A stretch of DNA of 40,740 nt from Micromonospora sp. KC723 (GCF_004348595.1 NZ_SMKD01000041.1:1-40740), one strand, 5' to 3'. Shown: positions 7,527 through 16,032, counted from the stretch's first letter. Notes: a model not told the origin generated them from the sequence alone. Numbers and translations are program-made.

Positions 7527-9860
7527 ATGGACACCCACGACTGGTCGATCCGCGCCAAGCTGACCGCACTGGTCGTGACCCCGGTCGCTGCCCTGCTGGC
7601 CCTCTGGATCTTCACCACCACGCTCGCCCTCGGCCCCGCGCTCGACCTGCTCGTCGCGCGTACCTTCCTCGAAGAGCTCGGCCGCCCCGGCGGCGCGGTC
7701 GTCGCGGAGCTGCAACGCGAGCGGCGACTCTCGGTGGTCCAGCTCGTCGGTACGCGGACGCTGCCAGCCCTGGCCGAGCAGCGGCAGCGCACCGACACCG
7801 CGGTAGCCGACCTGCGCCGGCGCATCGGCGGGGAACGGCTGCGCGACGCCGGCGGCGACCTGCTCGACAGCCGCCTGGACAAGCTGGCCGCCGCCCTCGA
7901 CACACTGCCGGCCGGGCGTGGATTCATCGACCGCCGGCAGATCGACAGGGTCGGCGCGAGCGGTCTCTACACCGGCGTCATCGGAGCGGTCTTCGGGGCT
8001 TTCTACGCGATGGCCGACGCGCCCGACGCGGAGCTGAACCGGCAGGCCCTGGCGCTCACCGGCCTCGGCTGGACCCGTGAGCTGCGCGGCCAGACCGACG
8101 CGCTGGTGGCCGGGGCGGTCGCCAGCGGCCGGTTCACCGAAGGGGAGCACCTGCGGCTGGTGCAGATCATCGGCAACGAGCGGTTCCTCGCCGACATGTC
8201 CGTGGCCGACCTGCCGGTCGAGGACCGGGCCGCCTACCAGCGGCTGGTCGCCGGGGAGGAGTTCGTCCGACTGCGCGCCATGCAGGAGGCGCTGCTGCGC
8301 GCCGACCCGTCGGGCCGTCCGCCGGTGGACGGCCGGGCGTGGGTCGCCAGCTACGACGCCGTGCAGCAGCAGATGATCGACTACGAGCTGCGCGAGGCAC
8401 AGGCGCTGGCCGACCGCACCGTGCCGGTGGCCGTCACCATCCTGGTCCGGCTCGCCGCCGCCGGAGTGCTCGGACTGCTGGCGGTCGTCGTGTCGGTCCT
8501 GGTCGCGCTGCGGGTCGGGCGTACGCTGGCCCGCCGGCTCACCGGCGTGCGGATCGCCGCCCTGGAGATGGCCGAGCACCGGCTCCCCGACGTGGTGGCC
8601 CGGCTGCGCCGGGGAGAACAGGTCGATGTGGCGCGTGAGGCGCCGCCGCTGGAGTACGGCGCCGACGAGATCGGCGACGTCGGACGCGCCTTCAACGAGG
8701 TCCGGCGTACCGCCGTCAGTGCCGCCGTCGACGAGGTCACCCTGCGCCGGGGCCTGAACGAGGTCTTCCTCAACCTCGCCCGCCGCAGCCAGGGTCTGGT
8801 GCACCGGCAGCTCGCCCTGCTCGACCGGATGGAACGGCGCACCGAGGATCCGGACGAGCTGGCCGACCTGTTCCGGGTCGACCATCTGGCCACCCGGCTC
8901 CGCCGGCACGCCGAGGACCTGGTCATCCTCGCCGGGGCGGTGCCCGGGCGGGGCTGGCGACAGCCGGTCGCCGTGCTGGACGTGATCCGCGGCGCGGTCT
9001 CCGAGGTCGAGGCGTACGACCGGGTGGACGTCGGGGAGGTGCAGCCCGCGGGGCTGGCGGGCCGGGCGGTGGCCGACGTGGTCCACCTGCTCGCCGAGCT
9101 GATCGAGAACGCCACCGCCTTCTCCCCGCCGGAGACCCGGGTCGGGATCGCCGGCCAGCAGGTGGCCAGGGGGTACGTCGTCGAGATCACCGACCAGGGC
9201 CTGGGGATGGCGCCGGGCGCGGTGGCGGAGGCCAACCGCCGCCTGGCCGACCCGCCCGAGTTCGACCCGGCCGACAGCGCCCGCCTCGGACTCTTCGTGG
9301 TGGCCCGCCTCGCCGCCCGGCACGGCATCATGGTCACCCTGCGCTCCGAGCAGCCCGGTGGGCTGACCGCGGTGGTGCTCGTGCCGACCGACCTGATCAC
9401 CGACGAGCCGCCCGTGTCGCCCATCCCGGTGGGCCGCCCGGGTGCCCCGGTCAGCCGGCTGGGCGTCCCGGTCCGGGCCCGGTCGGGCCGGACCACCCGG
9501 GAACGCTCCGACCAGACCGTGCTGCCGTTCGCGCCGGCGCGTACCTCCGCGGTGGAAGTCGCCCCCGACGGCGACGGCCTGCCCCGCCGGGTCCGCCGGC
9601 GGGGGCCCGCGACCCGGCCCCGGTCGCAGGCCGCGGAGGCCCCGGCCCCGCGCTCGCCCGAGGAGGTGCGCCGGCAGATGTCGGCACTGCAGGCCGGCAC
9701 CGCCCGAGGCCGGCGGGAGGGCGTGGCGCTGCGCCCGTTGCCACCCGGCCCGGCGGCCACCGACGGCCCCTCGGGGCGGGTGGCCCCCGAGCCGTCCCCG
9801 TCGCCGGCCGAGCCGGCGGCGGCCCCCGAATGCCCGACCGCGACTGAGAGGGACGCCTAG
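7527..9860 (+). CDS. cvnA: Conservon sensor kinase CvnA with NIT sensor and HAMP domains
   Basis: 777 residues. A short cytoplasmic N-terminus and a membrane helix (about 14-36) are followed by an extracytoplasmic NIT (nitrate/nitrite-sensing) type domain (about 45-295, with the LEELGRPGGAVVAELQRER signature). A second helix (about 303-326), a HAMP linker and a histidine-kinase-like part follow. The likely phospho-acceptor region holds LVHRQLALLDRME (His426). The ATPase has an N-box (LLAELIENATAFSPP, about 521-535) and ITDQGLGM and RLGLFVVARLA boxes. A Pro/Arg-rich tail of roughly 140 residues ends the protein. Known Cvn systems use such a kinase-like receptor to control a Ras-like GTPase at the membrane. 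ATG 7527 follows GGGCGAGGA; the stop overlaps the next start by one base (TAGTG), showing translational coupling. The ligand is unknown; NIT homology does not prove nitrate sensing. Confidence 0.9.
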   Translation: MDTHDWSIRAKLTALVVTPVAALLALWIFTTTLALGPALDLLVARTFLEELGRPGGAVVAELQRERRLSVVQLVGTRTLPALAEQRQRTDTAVADLRRRIGGERLRDAGGDLLDSRLDKLAAALDTLPAGRGFIDRRQIDRVGASGLYTGVIGAVFGAFYAMADAPDAELNRQALALTGLGWTRELRGQTDALVAGAVASGRFTEGEHLRLVQIIGNERFLADMSVADLPVEDRAAYQRLVAGEEFVRLRAMQEALLRADPSGRPPVDGRAWVASYDAVQQQMIDYELREAQALADRTVPVAVTILVRLAAAGVLGLLAVVVSVLVALRVGRTLARRLTGVRIAALEMAEHRLPDVVARLRRGEQVDVAREAPPLEYGADEIGDVGRAFNEVRRTAVSAAVDEVTLRRGLNEVFLNLARRSQGLVHRQLALLDRMERRTEDPDELADLFRVDHLATRLRRHAEDLVILAGAVPGRGWRQPVAVLDVIRGAVSEVEAYDRVDVGEVQPAGLAGRAVADVVHLLAELIENATAFSPPETRVGIAGQQVARGYVVEITDQGLGMAPGAVAEANRRLADPPEFDPADSARLGLFVVARLAARHGIMVTLRSEQPGGLTAVVLVPTDLITDEPPVSPIPVGRPGAPVSRLGVPVRARSGRTTRERSDQTVLPFAPARTSAVEVAPDGDGLPRRVRRRGPATRPRSQAAEAPAPRSPEEVRRQMSALQAGTARGRREGVALRPLPPGPAATDGPSGRVAPEPSPSPAEPAAAPECPTATERDA

Positions 9861-10282
9861 TGGTGCACACGACGAGGCAGAGCGCCGACCTCGGCTGGTT
9901 GCTGGACGAACTGGTGGAGCGGGTGCCCCCCGCCCTGGAGGCGGTGGTGCTCTCCGCCGACGGCCTGTTGCTCGGTGCCTCCACCGGGATGGACACCGCC
10001 GACGCCGAACATCTCTGCGCCCTGGCCTCCGGCTTCTCCAGCCTGGCGAAGGGGGCCAGCCGGCACCTCGACGCGGGTGGGGTCCGGCAGACGGTGGTGG
10101 AGATGGAGTCCGCGTACCTGTTCGTCACGGCCGCCGGTCAGGGCACCTGCCTCGCGGTGGTCTGCGAGGCCGACGCGGACATCGGGTTCGTGGCGTACGA
10201 GATGGCGATGCTGGTGATCAGGGTCGGGGAGAACCTGACCGCGCCGGCGCGGGCGGCGGCAGGGGCCGTCGATGCGAGCTGA
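9860..10282 (+). CDS. cvnB: Conservon roadblock/LC7 protein CvnB
   Basis: 140 residues of roadblock/LC7 fold, the regulatory partner that in Cvn and MglA/MglB systems binds the GTPase. Features are DLGWLLDELVERVPPALEAV (about 10-29), the VVLSADGLLLGAST strand pair and the VVEMESAYLFVTAAGQGTCL strand segment. It starts at one of two consecutive GTG codons (9860 or 9863), directly on the stop of cvnA, and overlaps cvnC by 11 bases. No membrane segment is present. Confidence 0.92.
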   Translation: MVHTTRQSADLGWLLDELVERVPPALEAVVLSADGLLLGASTGMDTADAEHLCALASGFSSLAKGASRHLDAGGVRQTVVEMESAYLFVTAAGQGTCLAVVCEADADIGFVAYEMAMLVIRVGENLTAPARAAAGAVDAS

Positions 10283-10652
10283 GCCGCCGGGCCCTCAGCA
10301 CGAGTGGCTGGACGGCGCCGCCGGTCCGGTGGTCCGGCCGTACACCCTCACCGGTGGCCGGGTGCGCCCGTCCTTCGACGGCTTCGATCTGGTCGCGTTC
10401 GTGCTGGCGGTCGGGAATCCGACCGGCCAGCCCGGGTTGCAGCCCGAACACCGGCGTCTGGTCGAACTGGCCCGGCGTCCGGCCGCGGTGGCGGACCTCG
10501 CCGCCGACCTGGACCTCGCCGTGGGCGTGGTCCGTGTTCTCCTCGGCGATCTGCTCGCCCGGGGGCTGGTCTCGGTGCACGAGCCGCCGGCCGCCGCACT
10601 TCCCGACAACGACATCCTCAAGGCGGTGGTCAGTGGACTACGTGCGCTCTGA
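10272..10652 (+). CDS. cvnC: Conservon DUF742 protein CvnC
   Basis: 126 residues with the DUF742 pattern. VVRPYTLTGGRVRP lies near the N-terminus (about 20-33), EHRRLVELARRPAAVADLAA forms a winged-helix-like middle, then LAVGVVRVLLGDLLARGLV, and NDILKAVVSGLRAL is at the C-terminus. DUF742 proteins are the third component of actinobacterial conservons and look like a degenerate winged-helix module; their biochemical role is not established. It starts at ATG 10272 inside the end of cvnB and overlaps cvnD by 20 bases, so all four genes are on one coupled transcript. Confidence 0.92.
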   Translation: MRAEPPGPQHEWLDGAAGPVVRPYTLTGGRVRPSFDGFDLVAFVLAVGNPTGQPGLQPEHRRLVELARRPAAVADLAADLDLAVGVVRVLLGDLLARGLVSVHEPPAAALPDNDILKAVVSGLRAL

Positions 10653-11235
10653 CCGGGACTCCTCCGGGGCCCGGTTGCCGCTGGCTCTCAAGATCCTCAT
10701 TGCCGGCGGCTTCGGCGCGGGCAAGACGACGTTGGTCAGCGCCCTGAGCGAGGTACGCCCCCTGCAGACCGAGGAGGTGTTGACCAGCGTCAGCATCGGC
10801 ACCGACGACCTCTCCGGGGTGGAGGGGAAGACCACCACCACGGTGGCGATGGACTTCGGCCGGATCACCATCACCGAGGACCTCCAGGTCTACCTCTTCG
10901 GCACGCCGGGCCAGGACCGGTTCTGGTTCCTGTGGGACGAGCTGGCCTTCGGGGCGCTCGGCGCGGTCGTGCTCGCCGACACCCGCCGCCTCGCCGACTG
11001 CTTCCCCTCGATCGACTACTTCGAGCAGCGCGGCATCCCGTTCGTGGTGGGGGTGAACCACTTCGACGGGGCCCGCCAGTTCGGCATCGAGGCGGTCCGG
11101 CAGGCGCTGGACATCGATCCGCAGGTGCCGGTGGTGCTCTGCGACGCGCGGGACCGCCAGTCCGCGAAGATGGTGCTGATCTCGCTGGTCGAGCACGTGG
11201 CCCGGCAGCGGGGTGAACCGGTTCCGGTGGCCTGA
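10633..11235 (+). CDS. cvnD: Conservon Ras-like GTPase CvnD
   Basis: 200 residues from GTG 10633 (VDYVRSDRDSSG). This MglA/Arf-like small GTPase is the output switch of the conservon. The P-loop is GGFGAGKT (25-32), the switch region follows (TTTTVAMDFG), the G3 motif is FGTPGQDRF (TPGQ at 91-94 in place of DTAGQ) and the G4 motif is VNHFD (141-145 in place of NKxD). The last two substitutions are usual in this family. The frame is open far upstream but overlaps cvnABC and is not coding there. No P450 gene (cvnE of some conservons) follows. Confidence 0.92.
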   Translation: MDYVRSDRDSSGARLPLALKILIAGGFGAGKTTLVSALSEVRPLQTEEVLTSVSIGTDDLSGVEGKTTTTVAMDFGRITITEDLQVYLFGTPGQDRFWFLWDELAFGALGAVVLADTRRLADCFPSIDYFEQRGIPFVVGVNHFDGARQFGIEAVRQALDIDPQVPVVLCDARDRQSAKMVLISLVEHVARQRGEPVPVA

Positions 11236-11399
11236 CCCGCCGGTCCGCCCTCGGCCCGGCCGGTCGTGTCCGGTTGCTGGCCGGTCCGCCGCCGCCGCGG
11301 CGGCCGTCCGGGCAGAATCCGGGAAGGGGCCTGACGGCCGGGATCGCCGGGGAGAGGTTCTGGTGGGAGCGACGGCAGGAACGGCGGAGGGACACAGCG

Positions 11400-12431
11400 G
11401 TGACGAGTGAGATCGTCTACATCGGTGGATACACGGCGGCCAGCGGCGGACGGGGGGACGGCATCGTGGCCGCCCGTCGGGACCCGGGCTCGGGAGAGCT
11501 GACGCCGCTCGGCACGGTGGTGGGCACCGAGTCTCCCTCCTTCCTCGCCCGGCATCCCGCCCTGCCGGTGCTGTACGCGGTGAACGAGCTTCCCGAAGGC
11601 CGGGTCAGCGCCTTCGGCGTGGGCCAGCGGGGCGAACTGACCCCGCTGGCCGTCCGGTCGACCGGTGGCGCCGAGCCGTGTCACCTGGCGGTCGTGCCGG
11701 ACGGTGGGCACCTCCTCGTCGCCAACTACGGCGGCGGCAGCGTCGCGGTCCTCCCGCTCGACGACCACGGGGTGCCGGGGGAGCGCAGCGACCTCGTCCG
11801 GCACGAGGGGCACGGCCCGGACCCGGAACGCCAGGAGAAGTCGCACTGCCACATGGTGTCCCCGGACCCGGGCGCCGGTCCGTTGCTCGCGGTCGACCTC
11901 GGCACCGACTCGATCTACCGCTACGACCTGGACGCCGGGTCGGGCCGGCTGGTCCCCCGCGCGCCCGCGGCGCGTACCGTCGCCGGTGCCGGGCCGCGTC
12001 ACCTGGCCCGGCATCCCGACGGGCGGCGGTGCTGGGTGGCGGGCGAGTTGGACGCGACGGTGACCGCGTACGAGTTGACCGCGGAGGGAGCCCTGCACCA
12101 GCGGGGACGGGTCGATGCCAGCGGCCGGGCGGGGCACGTCCAGCCCTCGGAGATCGCCGTCGGTCCGGGTGGGCGCTTCCTCTACGTCGGCAACCGGGGG
12201 GTCGGCACCGTCGCGGTCTTCGCGCTCGACGGCGAGCTGCCGCGGCTGGTGGCGGAGGTACCCACGGGCGGGGAGTGGCCGCGGCACTTCGTGCTGGTCG
12301 GGGAACACCTCTACGTCGCGGACGAGCGGGCCGACATGGTGCGCGTGTTCCGGGTGGATCCCGGCTCGGGTGTGCCCGAGCCGCTCGGCGAGCCGGTGGA
12401 GGTACCGAGCCCCACCTGTGTCCTAGCCTGA
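11400..12431 (+). CDS. Lactonase-family beta-propeller protein (6-phosphogluconolactonase-like)
   Basis: 343 residues from GTG 11400 with GCGGAGGGA upstream. It shows the seven-bladed propeller repeats of the lactonase family (YbhE/Pgl type): IVYIGGYT at the start, repeated HLAVVPDGGHLLVANYGGGS, HLARHPDGRRCWVAGE and IAVGPGGRFLYVGNRG segments, and an EKSHCHMVSPDPG stretch that carries family-conserved His residues. Members hydrolyse 6-phosphogluconolactone or act on related lactones, but many are uncharacterised, so the substrate is open. No signal peptide is seen, so it is cytoplasmic. It starts 164 bases after cvnD with no clear terminator between, so co-transcription with the conservon cannot be excluded. 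Confidence 0.82.
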   Translation: MTSEIVYIGGYTAASGGRGDGIVAARRDPGSGELTPLGTVVGTESPSFLARHPALPVLYAVNELPEGRVSAFGVGQRGELTPLAVRSTGGAEPCHLAVVPDGGHLLVANYGGGSVAVLPLDDHGVPGERSDLVRHEGHGPDPERQEKSHCHMVSPDPGAGPLLAVDLGTDSIYRYDLDAGSGRLVPRAPAARTVAGAGPRHLARHPDGRRCWVAGELDATVTAYELTAEGALHQRGRVDASGRAGHVQPSEIAVGPGGRFLYVGNRGVGTVAVFALDGELPRLVAEVPTGGEWPRHFVLVGEHLYVADERADMVRVFRVDPGSGVPEPLGEPVEVPSPTCVLA

Positions 12432-12519
12432 CCGATGGCACTCCGGGATGGACAGATCCACGCCTGGAAACGGACTGACTACTCAATGTGGCGAAACGGT
12501 GATCAACTGTTTCTCCTCA

Positions 12520-12571
12520 GTAACTTTCGTCCGAACGGTTATGGCGGTAAGCGCCCGACCTGCGCAAGATG
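12520..12571 (+). promoter_or_regulatory. Putative promoter/operator of the VWA gene, motif shared with 14416-14461
   Basis: The order GTAA (12520-12523), CGTCCGAA (12528-12535), CGGTAA (12545-12550), TGCGCAAGATG (12561-12571) recurs in front of the sugar transferase gene. CAAGAT at 12565-12570 is a possible -10. That would put transcription start near 12577 and make GTG 12578 a leaderless start. The rest of the 12432-12568 gap is unremarkable and distinctly less GC-rich than the genes. Confidence 0.45.
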
Positions 12572-14338
12572 GTCGGCGTGTCTGGCCGCCATCGCATGCG
12601 TTCAAGTTTTCGTGGAGCAGGAGCCGCAGCCGTGGCGACCGCGCTCGCCGTCGTGGTTGCCGGGTCCTGGTTCGGCTACCAGCAGCTGGCTGGCCCGTCC
12701 TGCTCCGGGGAGATCCAGCTCTCCGTGGCCGCGACGCCGGAACTGGCGCCGGCGGTCGCTGACGCCGCCAGCCAGTGGGTCAAGGACGGGGCGGCGGTCG
12801 GCGGAACGTGTATCGCGGTCACCGTCACCTCCTCCGATTCCGTCGAGGTGGCCGCCGCGGTCGCCAGCAAGCACGGCGCCACCCTCGCGGGCGTGGGGCA
12901 GGCCAGTGGTACGGCGGTCACCCCCGACGTCTGGATCCCGGACTCCTCCACCTGGCTGCTGCGGCTGAAGAACAACGGCGCCACCGCCTTCGCCCCGGGC
13001 AACGGCGCGTCGATCGCCCGCAGCCCGATCGTGGTGGCCATGCCGGAGCCGGTCGCCGCCTCGCGTCTCGGTTGGCCGGACAAGAAGCTCAGCTGGACCG
13101 ACCTGCTCCGCGCGGTCAGTAGCGACAAGCCGTTGCGCGCCGGGATCGTCGAGCCGACCCGGGACGCCGCCGGCCTGTCCGGGCTCCTCTCTCTCACCGC
13201 CGCCGCCAGCGCCTCCGGCGGGGACGCGCAGCAGGCCACCACCGGCGCGCTCCGGGCGCTGGCCACCGGCCGCTCCGCGCTGCGGCAGGACCTGCTCGCC
13301 CGGTTCCCACGCTCCAACGACCCGGCGTCCATCGCCAGCGCGCTCTCCGCCGCCGCGCTGTCGGAGGAGGACGTCATGGCGTACAACAACACCAAGCCGC
13401 CGATCCCGCTGGCCGCGCTCTACCTGGAGCCGTCGCCCATGCCGCTGGACTACCCGTACGCGGTGCTGCCCGGCGTCGAGCCGTCGAAGGCCTCGGCCGC
13501 CCGGGTGCTCTACGAGCTGCTCACCACCCAGGGTTTCAAGAACCGGCTGGCCGCCCAGTCGCTGCGCGCCCCGGACGGCAACTGGGGTGAGGGCTTCAGG
13601 GCGCCGCAGGGCGCTCCGAGCCCGGCCGGTGGCCAGTCGACCGTCCCGCCGGCCGGTGTCGGCGCCGCGGGTGGCCTGGACCCGGTCGCGATAGACCGGG
13701 CGGTCTCCGGCTGGTCCATCGCGACCCAGTCCGGCCGGATGCTCTGCGTCATCGACGTCTCCGGTTCCATGAAGACGGAGGTCCCCTCCGCCAACAACGC
13801 CAGCCGTGCCCAGGTCACCGTGGCGGCGGCGAGCCGCGGCCTGAACCTGTTCGACGACTCCTGGTCGATCGGCCTGTGGACGTTCTCCACCAACCTGGTG
13901 GGCTCGCGGGACTGGCGGGAGATCGTGCCGATCAACCCGCTGTCGAGCAACCGGAGCAGGCTGGAGCAGGGGCTGGGCTTCGTTCGACCGTCCGACGGCA
14001 ACACCGGCCTGTACGACACGATGCTCGAGGCGTACAAGACCGTCCAGCGGGACTGGGAGCCGGGCCGGGTCAACTCGGTGGTGCTCTTCACCGACGGCAA
14101 GAACGAGGATGACAACGGCATCTCGCAGACCAAGCTGCTCAGCGAACTCAAGGCGCTGGCGGACCCGGAGCGGCCGGTGCAGGTCGTCATCATCGGCATC
14201 GGCAACGAGGTCTCCAAGGCCGAACTCCAGTCGATCACCAGCGTCACCGGCGGCGGCACCTTCGTCACCGAGGACCCGACCAAGATCGGTGACATCTTCC
14301 TCAAGGCGATCGCGCTGCGCCCGAACGCGCCGCGCTGA
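12569..14338 (+). CDS. Membrane-anchored/secreted protein: solute-binding-like lobe fused to a VWA domain
   Basis: 589 residues if started at ATG 12569; GTG 12578 and ATG 12596 (MRSSFRGAG) are equally possible and lie closer to the hydrophobic segment. That N-terminal helix (about residues 16-36, AGAAAVATALAVVVAGSWFG) is a signal anchor or uncleaved signal. Residues about 45-345 resemble a periplasmic solute-binding fold of the molybdate/extracellular-solute-binding type (QLSVAATPELAPAVADAA, PDVWIPDSSTWLLRL, SPIVVAMPEP, PLDYPYAVLPG). After a Pro/Gly linker, a von Willebrand factor A domain runs from about 390 to 583 with an intact MIDAS (DVSGSMK, Asp396), a GLYDTMLEAYK stretch and VVLFTDGKNED. 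Known relatives are extracytoplasmic proteins of unknown ligand in Actinobacteria. A terminator follows, so it is probably monocistronic. Confidence 0.85.
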   Translation: MVGVSGRHRMRSSFRGAGAAAVATALAVVVAGSWFGYQQLAGPSCSGEIQLSVAATPELAPAVADAASQWVKDGAAVGGTCIAVTVTSSDSVEVAAAVASKHGATLAGVGQASGTAVTPDVWIPDSSTWLLRLKNNGATAFAPGNGASIARSPIVVAMPEPVAASRLGWPDKKLSWTDLLRAVSSDKPLRAGIVEPTRDAAGLSGLLSLTAAASASGGDAQQATTGALRALATGRSALRQDLLARFPRSNDPASIASALSAAALSEEDVMAYNNTKPPIPLAALYLEPSPMPLDYPYAVLPGVEPSKASAARVLYELLTTQGFKNRLAAQSLRAPDGNWGEGFRAPQGAPSPAGGQSTVPPAGVGAAGGLDPVAIDRAVSGWSIATQSGRMLCVIDVSGSMKTEVPSANNASRAQVTVAAASRGLNLFDDSWSIGLWTFSTNLVGSRDWREIVPINPLSSNRSRLEQGLGFVRPSDGNTGLYDTMLEAYKTVQRDWEPGRVNSVVLFTDGKNEDDNGISQTKLLSELKALADPERPVQVVIIGIGNEVSKAELQSITSVTGGGTFVTEDPTKIGDIFLKAIALRPNAPR

Positions 14339-14353
14339 GTCGAGGAACGGCAC

Positions 14354-14388
14354 GGACCGCCGCACCGGGAGAGCCGGTGCGGCGGTCC
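14354..14388 (+). terminator. Terminator after the VWA gene
   Basis: GGACCGCCGCACCGG (14354-14368) and its exact complement CCGGTGCGGCGGTCC (14374-14388) with a GAGAG loop, 15 bases after the stop. Confidence 0.82.
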
Positions 14389-14415
14389 ACGTTCCGCGAC
14401 GAGGGCAAACTGACG

Positions 14416-14461
14416 GTAATACGTCCGAAGCAATCGGTAACCATCATTCTGCGGCAAGATG
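14416..14461 (+). promoter_or_regulatory. Putative promoter/operator of the sugar transferase gene, motif shared with 12520-12571
   Basis: GTAA (14416-14419), CGTCCGAA (14422-14429), CGGTAA (14435-14440) and TGCGGCAAGATG (14450-14461) repeat, in the same order, the elements before the VWA gene. With CAAGAT (14455-14460) as -10 the transcript would start near 14467 and carry a leader of about 70 bases ending in GAGGGGAGG before GTG 14538. Confidence 0.45.
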
Positions 14462-14537
14462 TCGGAAGCGTTCCGGCGTCGCTGCCCCCACGGGCGGCGA
14501 CGGGTCGGAGCCGACTCGCGCGACGAGGGGAGGCCCG

Positions 14538-16022
14538 GTGAGTTCGGCAACCCTGTCCACGCCCACCCCGACATCGTCGGTGTCGGCGGGCCGTGCGGCC
14601 GGACCCGTCGCCCGCGCCGACCAGCGGGCGTACGTGCGGCTCCTGGTCGTCCTCGACACCACCGTTCTCTGCCTCGCCGTGCTGGCCGGCTACGCCGCGC
14701 GCTTCGGTGACCGGACGCCGGTCGGGTCGGAGATCCCCTACGTCCTGGTGGCTCCGGGTCTGGTGCTCACCTGGCTGGTCTCCCTCAAGGCGTTGCGCTG
14801 CTACGACGACCGGGTGCTCGGCTACGGCGCCGACGAGTACCGGCGGGTCAGCACCGCCAGCCTGCGTCTGGCCGGTGGCATCGCGATCGCCGGCTACATC
14901 GCCGACGTCGGCGTGTCCCGCGGGTTCCTGGCCATCTCCTTCGCCTTCGGCACGACGGCCCTGGTGGTGACCCGGTTCGCCGCCCGCAAGCGGCTGCACC
15001 TGGCCCGGTACAACGGCGCCGGCTGGTCCCGCCGGGTGCTGGTCGTCGGTGACACCGCGCACGTGCTGGAACTCGTGCACACCCTGCGGCGCGAGCCGTA
15101 CGCCGGCTACCACGTGGTCGGCGCCTGCATCCCTGACGCGCTGCTCGCGCCGGTGCCGCAGCGGCTCAGCGACGTGCCGGTGGTGGGCTCGCTGCGAGGC
15201 GTGCCCGAGGCGGCGGCAGCGATCGGGGCGGACACCGTCGCGGTGACCGCCTCCGGCGAGCTGACCGCCGCCCGGCTGCGCCGGCTGGGCTGGCAGCTCG
15301 AAGGCACCGGGATAGACCTGGTGGTGGCGCCCGCGTTGACCGACGTCGCCGGGCCCCGCATCCACACCCGGCCGGTCGCCGGCCTGCCACTGATCCACGT
15401 CGAGGCCCCCGAGTTCCGGGGCGCCCGCAAGCTGGTCAAGGAACTCGTCGACCGTACCCTCGCCGCGCTGGCACTGCTGCTGGCCCTGCCGTTCATCGCG
15501 GTGATCGCGCTGGCCATCCGGCTGGACAGCCGGGGGCCGGTGCTGTTCCGGCAGACCCGCGTCGGGCAGGGTGGGCGCGAGTTCGCGGTGCTGAAGTTCC
15601 GGACCATGGTGGTCAACGCCGACGAGCTCCTGGCCGAACTGGCCGCCCGCAACGAGACCGACGGGCTGCTGTTCAAGATGCGCGCCGACCCCCGGGTGAC
15701 CCGGGTCGGCCGGCTGCTGCGCGAGTGGTCCCTGGACGAGCTGCCCCAACTGGTCAACGTGCTGCTCGGGCAGATGAGTCTGGTCGGCCCGCGACCGCCG
15801 CTGCCGTCGGAGGTGGCCCGGTACGACGGCGACGTGGCCCGCCGTCTGCTGGTGAAGCCGGGCATGACCGGGCTCTGGCAGGTCAGCGGCCGGTCCGACC
15901 TGAGCTGGGAGGACGGCATCCGGCTCGACCTGTACTACGTGGAGAACTGGTCGCTCGCCGCCGACCTGACCATCCTCTGGAAGACCTTCGGCGCGGTACT
16001 GCGGCGGCGCGGGGCGTACTGA
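14538..16022 (+). CDS. Polyprenyl-phosphate hexose-1-phosphate transferase (exopolysaccharide initiating sugar transferase)
   Basis: 494 residues from GTG 14538 with GAGGGGAGG just upstream. It transfers a sugar-1-phosphate from a nucleotide sugar to undecaprenyl phosphate, the first step of cell-surface or exopolysaccharide assembly. Four N-terminal membrane helices (about 35-170) lead to a nucleotide-binding-like region (VLVVGDTAHVLELVHTL) and a fifth helix near 308-327 (LAALALLLALPFIAVIALAI). The catalytic bacterial sugar transferase domain follows, with LKFRTM (around 353), DELPQLVNVLLGQMSLVGPR and KPGMTGLWQVSGRS motifs, ending WKTFGAVLRRRGAY. Both halves of the TIGR03025-type (WbaP/ExoY-like) protein are present. 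No other polysaccharide genes are adjacent, so the product is unknown. It ends 10 bases from the convergent phosphatase gene. Confidence 0.92.
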   Translation: MSSATLSTPTPTSSVSAGRAAGPVARADQRAYVRLLVVLDTTVLCLAVLAGYAARFGDRTPVGSEIPYVLVAPGLVLTWLVSLKALRCYDDRVLGYGADEYRRVSTASLRLAGGIAIAGYIADVGVSRGFLAISFAFGTTALVVTRFAARKRLHLARYNGAGWSRRVLVVGDTAHVLELVHTLRREPYAGYHVVGACIPDALLAPVPQRLSDVPVVGSLRGVPEAAAAIGADTVAVTASGELTAARLRRLGWQLEGTGIDLVVAPALTDVAGPRIHTRPVAGLPLIHVEAPEFRGARKLVKELVDRTLAALALLLALPFIAVIALAIRLDSRGPVLFRQTRVGQGGREFAVLKFRTMVVNADELLAELAARNETDGLLFKMRADPRVTRVGRLLREWSLDELPQLVNVLLGQMSLVGPRPPLPSEVARYDGDVARRLLVKPGMTGLWQVSGRSDLSWEDGIRLDLYYVENWSLAADLTILWKTFGAVLRRRGAY

Positions 16023-16032
16023 GCGCGGGGTG

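Noticed and set aside
7524..9323. Long open frame of 599 codons antisense to cvnA
   Set aside because: It lies opposite a gene with clear domains and good codon positions. Such antisense frames are expected at this GC content, and the translation (His/Asp/Gly-rich) has no recognisable fold.
11236..12431. P450 gene completing a five-gene conservon
   Set aside because: The next gene is a beta-propeller lactonase; no heme-binding Cys motif is present.
14459..14710. ATG 14459 and its frame before the sugar transferase
   Set aside because: The frame is Arg/Gly/Pro-rich and overlaps the real gene, and the ATG is part of the motif repeated before the VWA gene. A leader is a better explanation.
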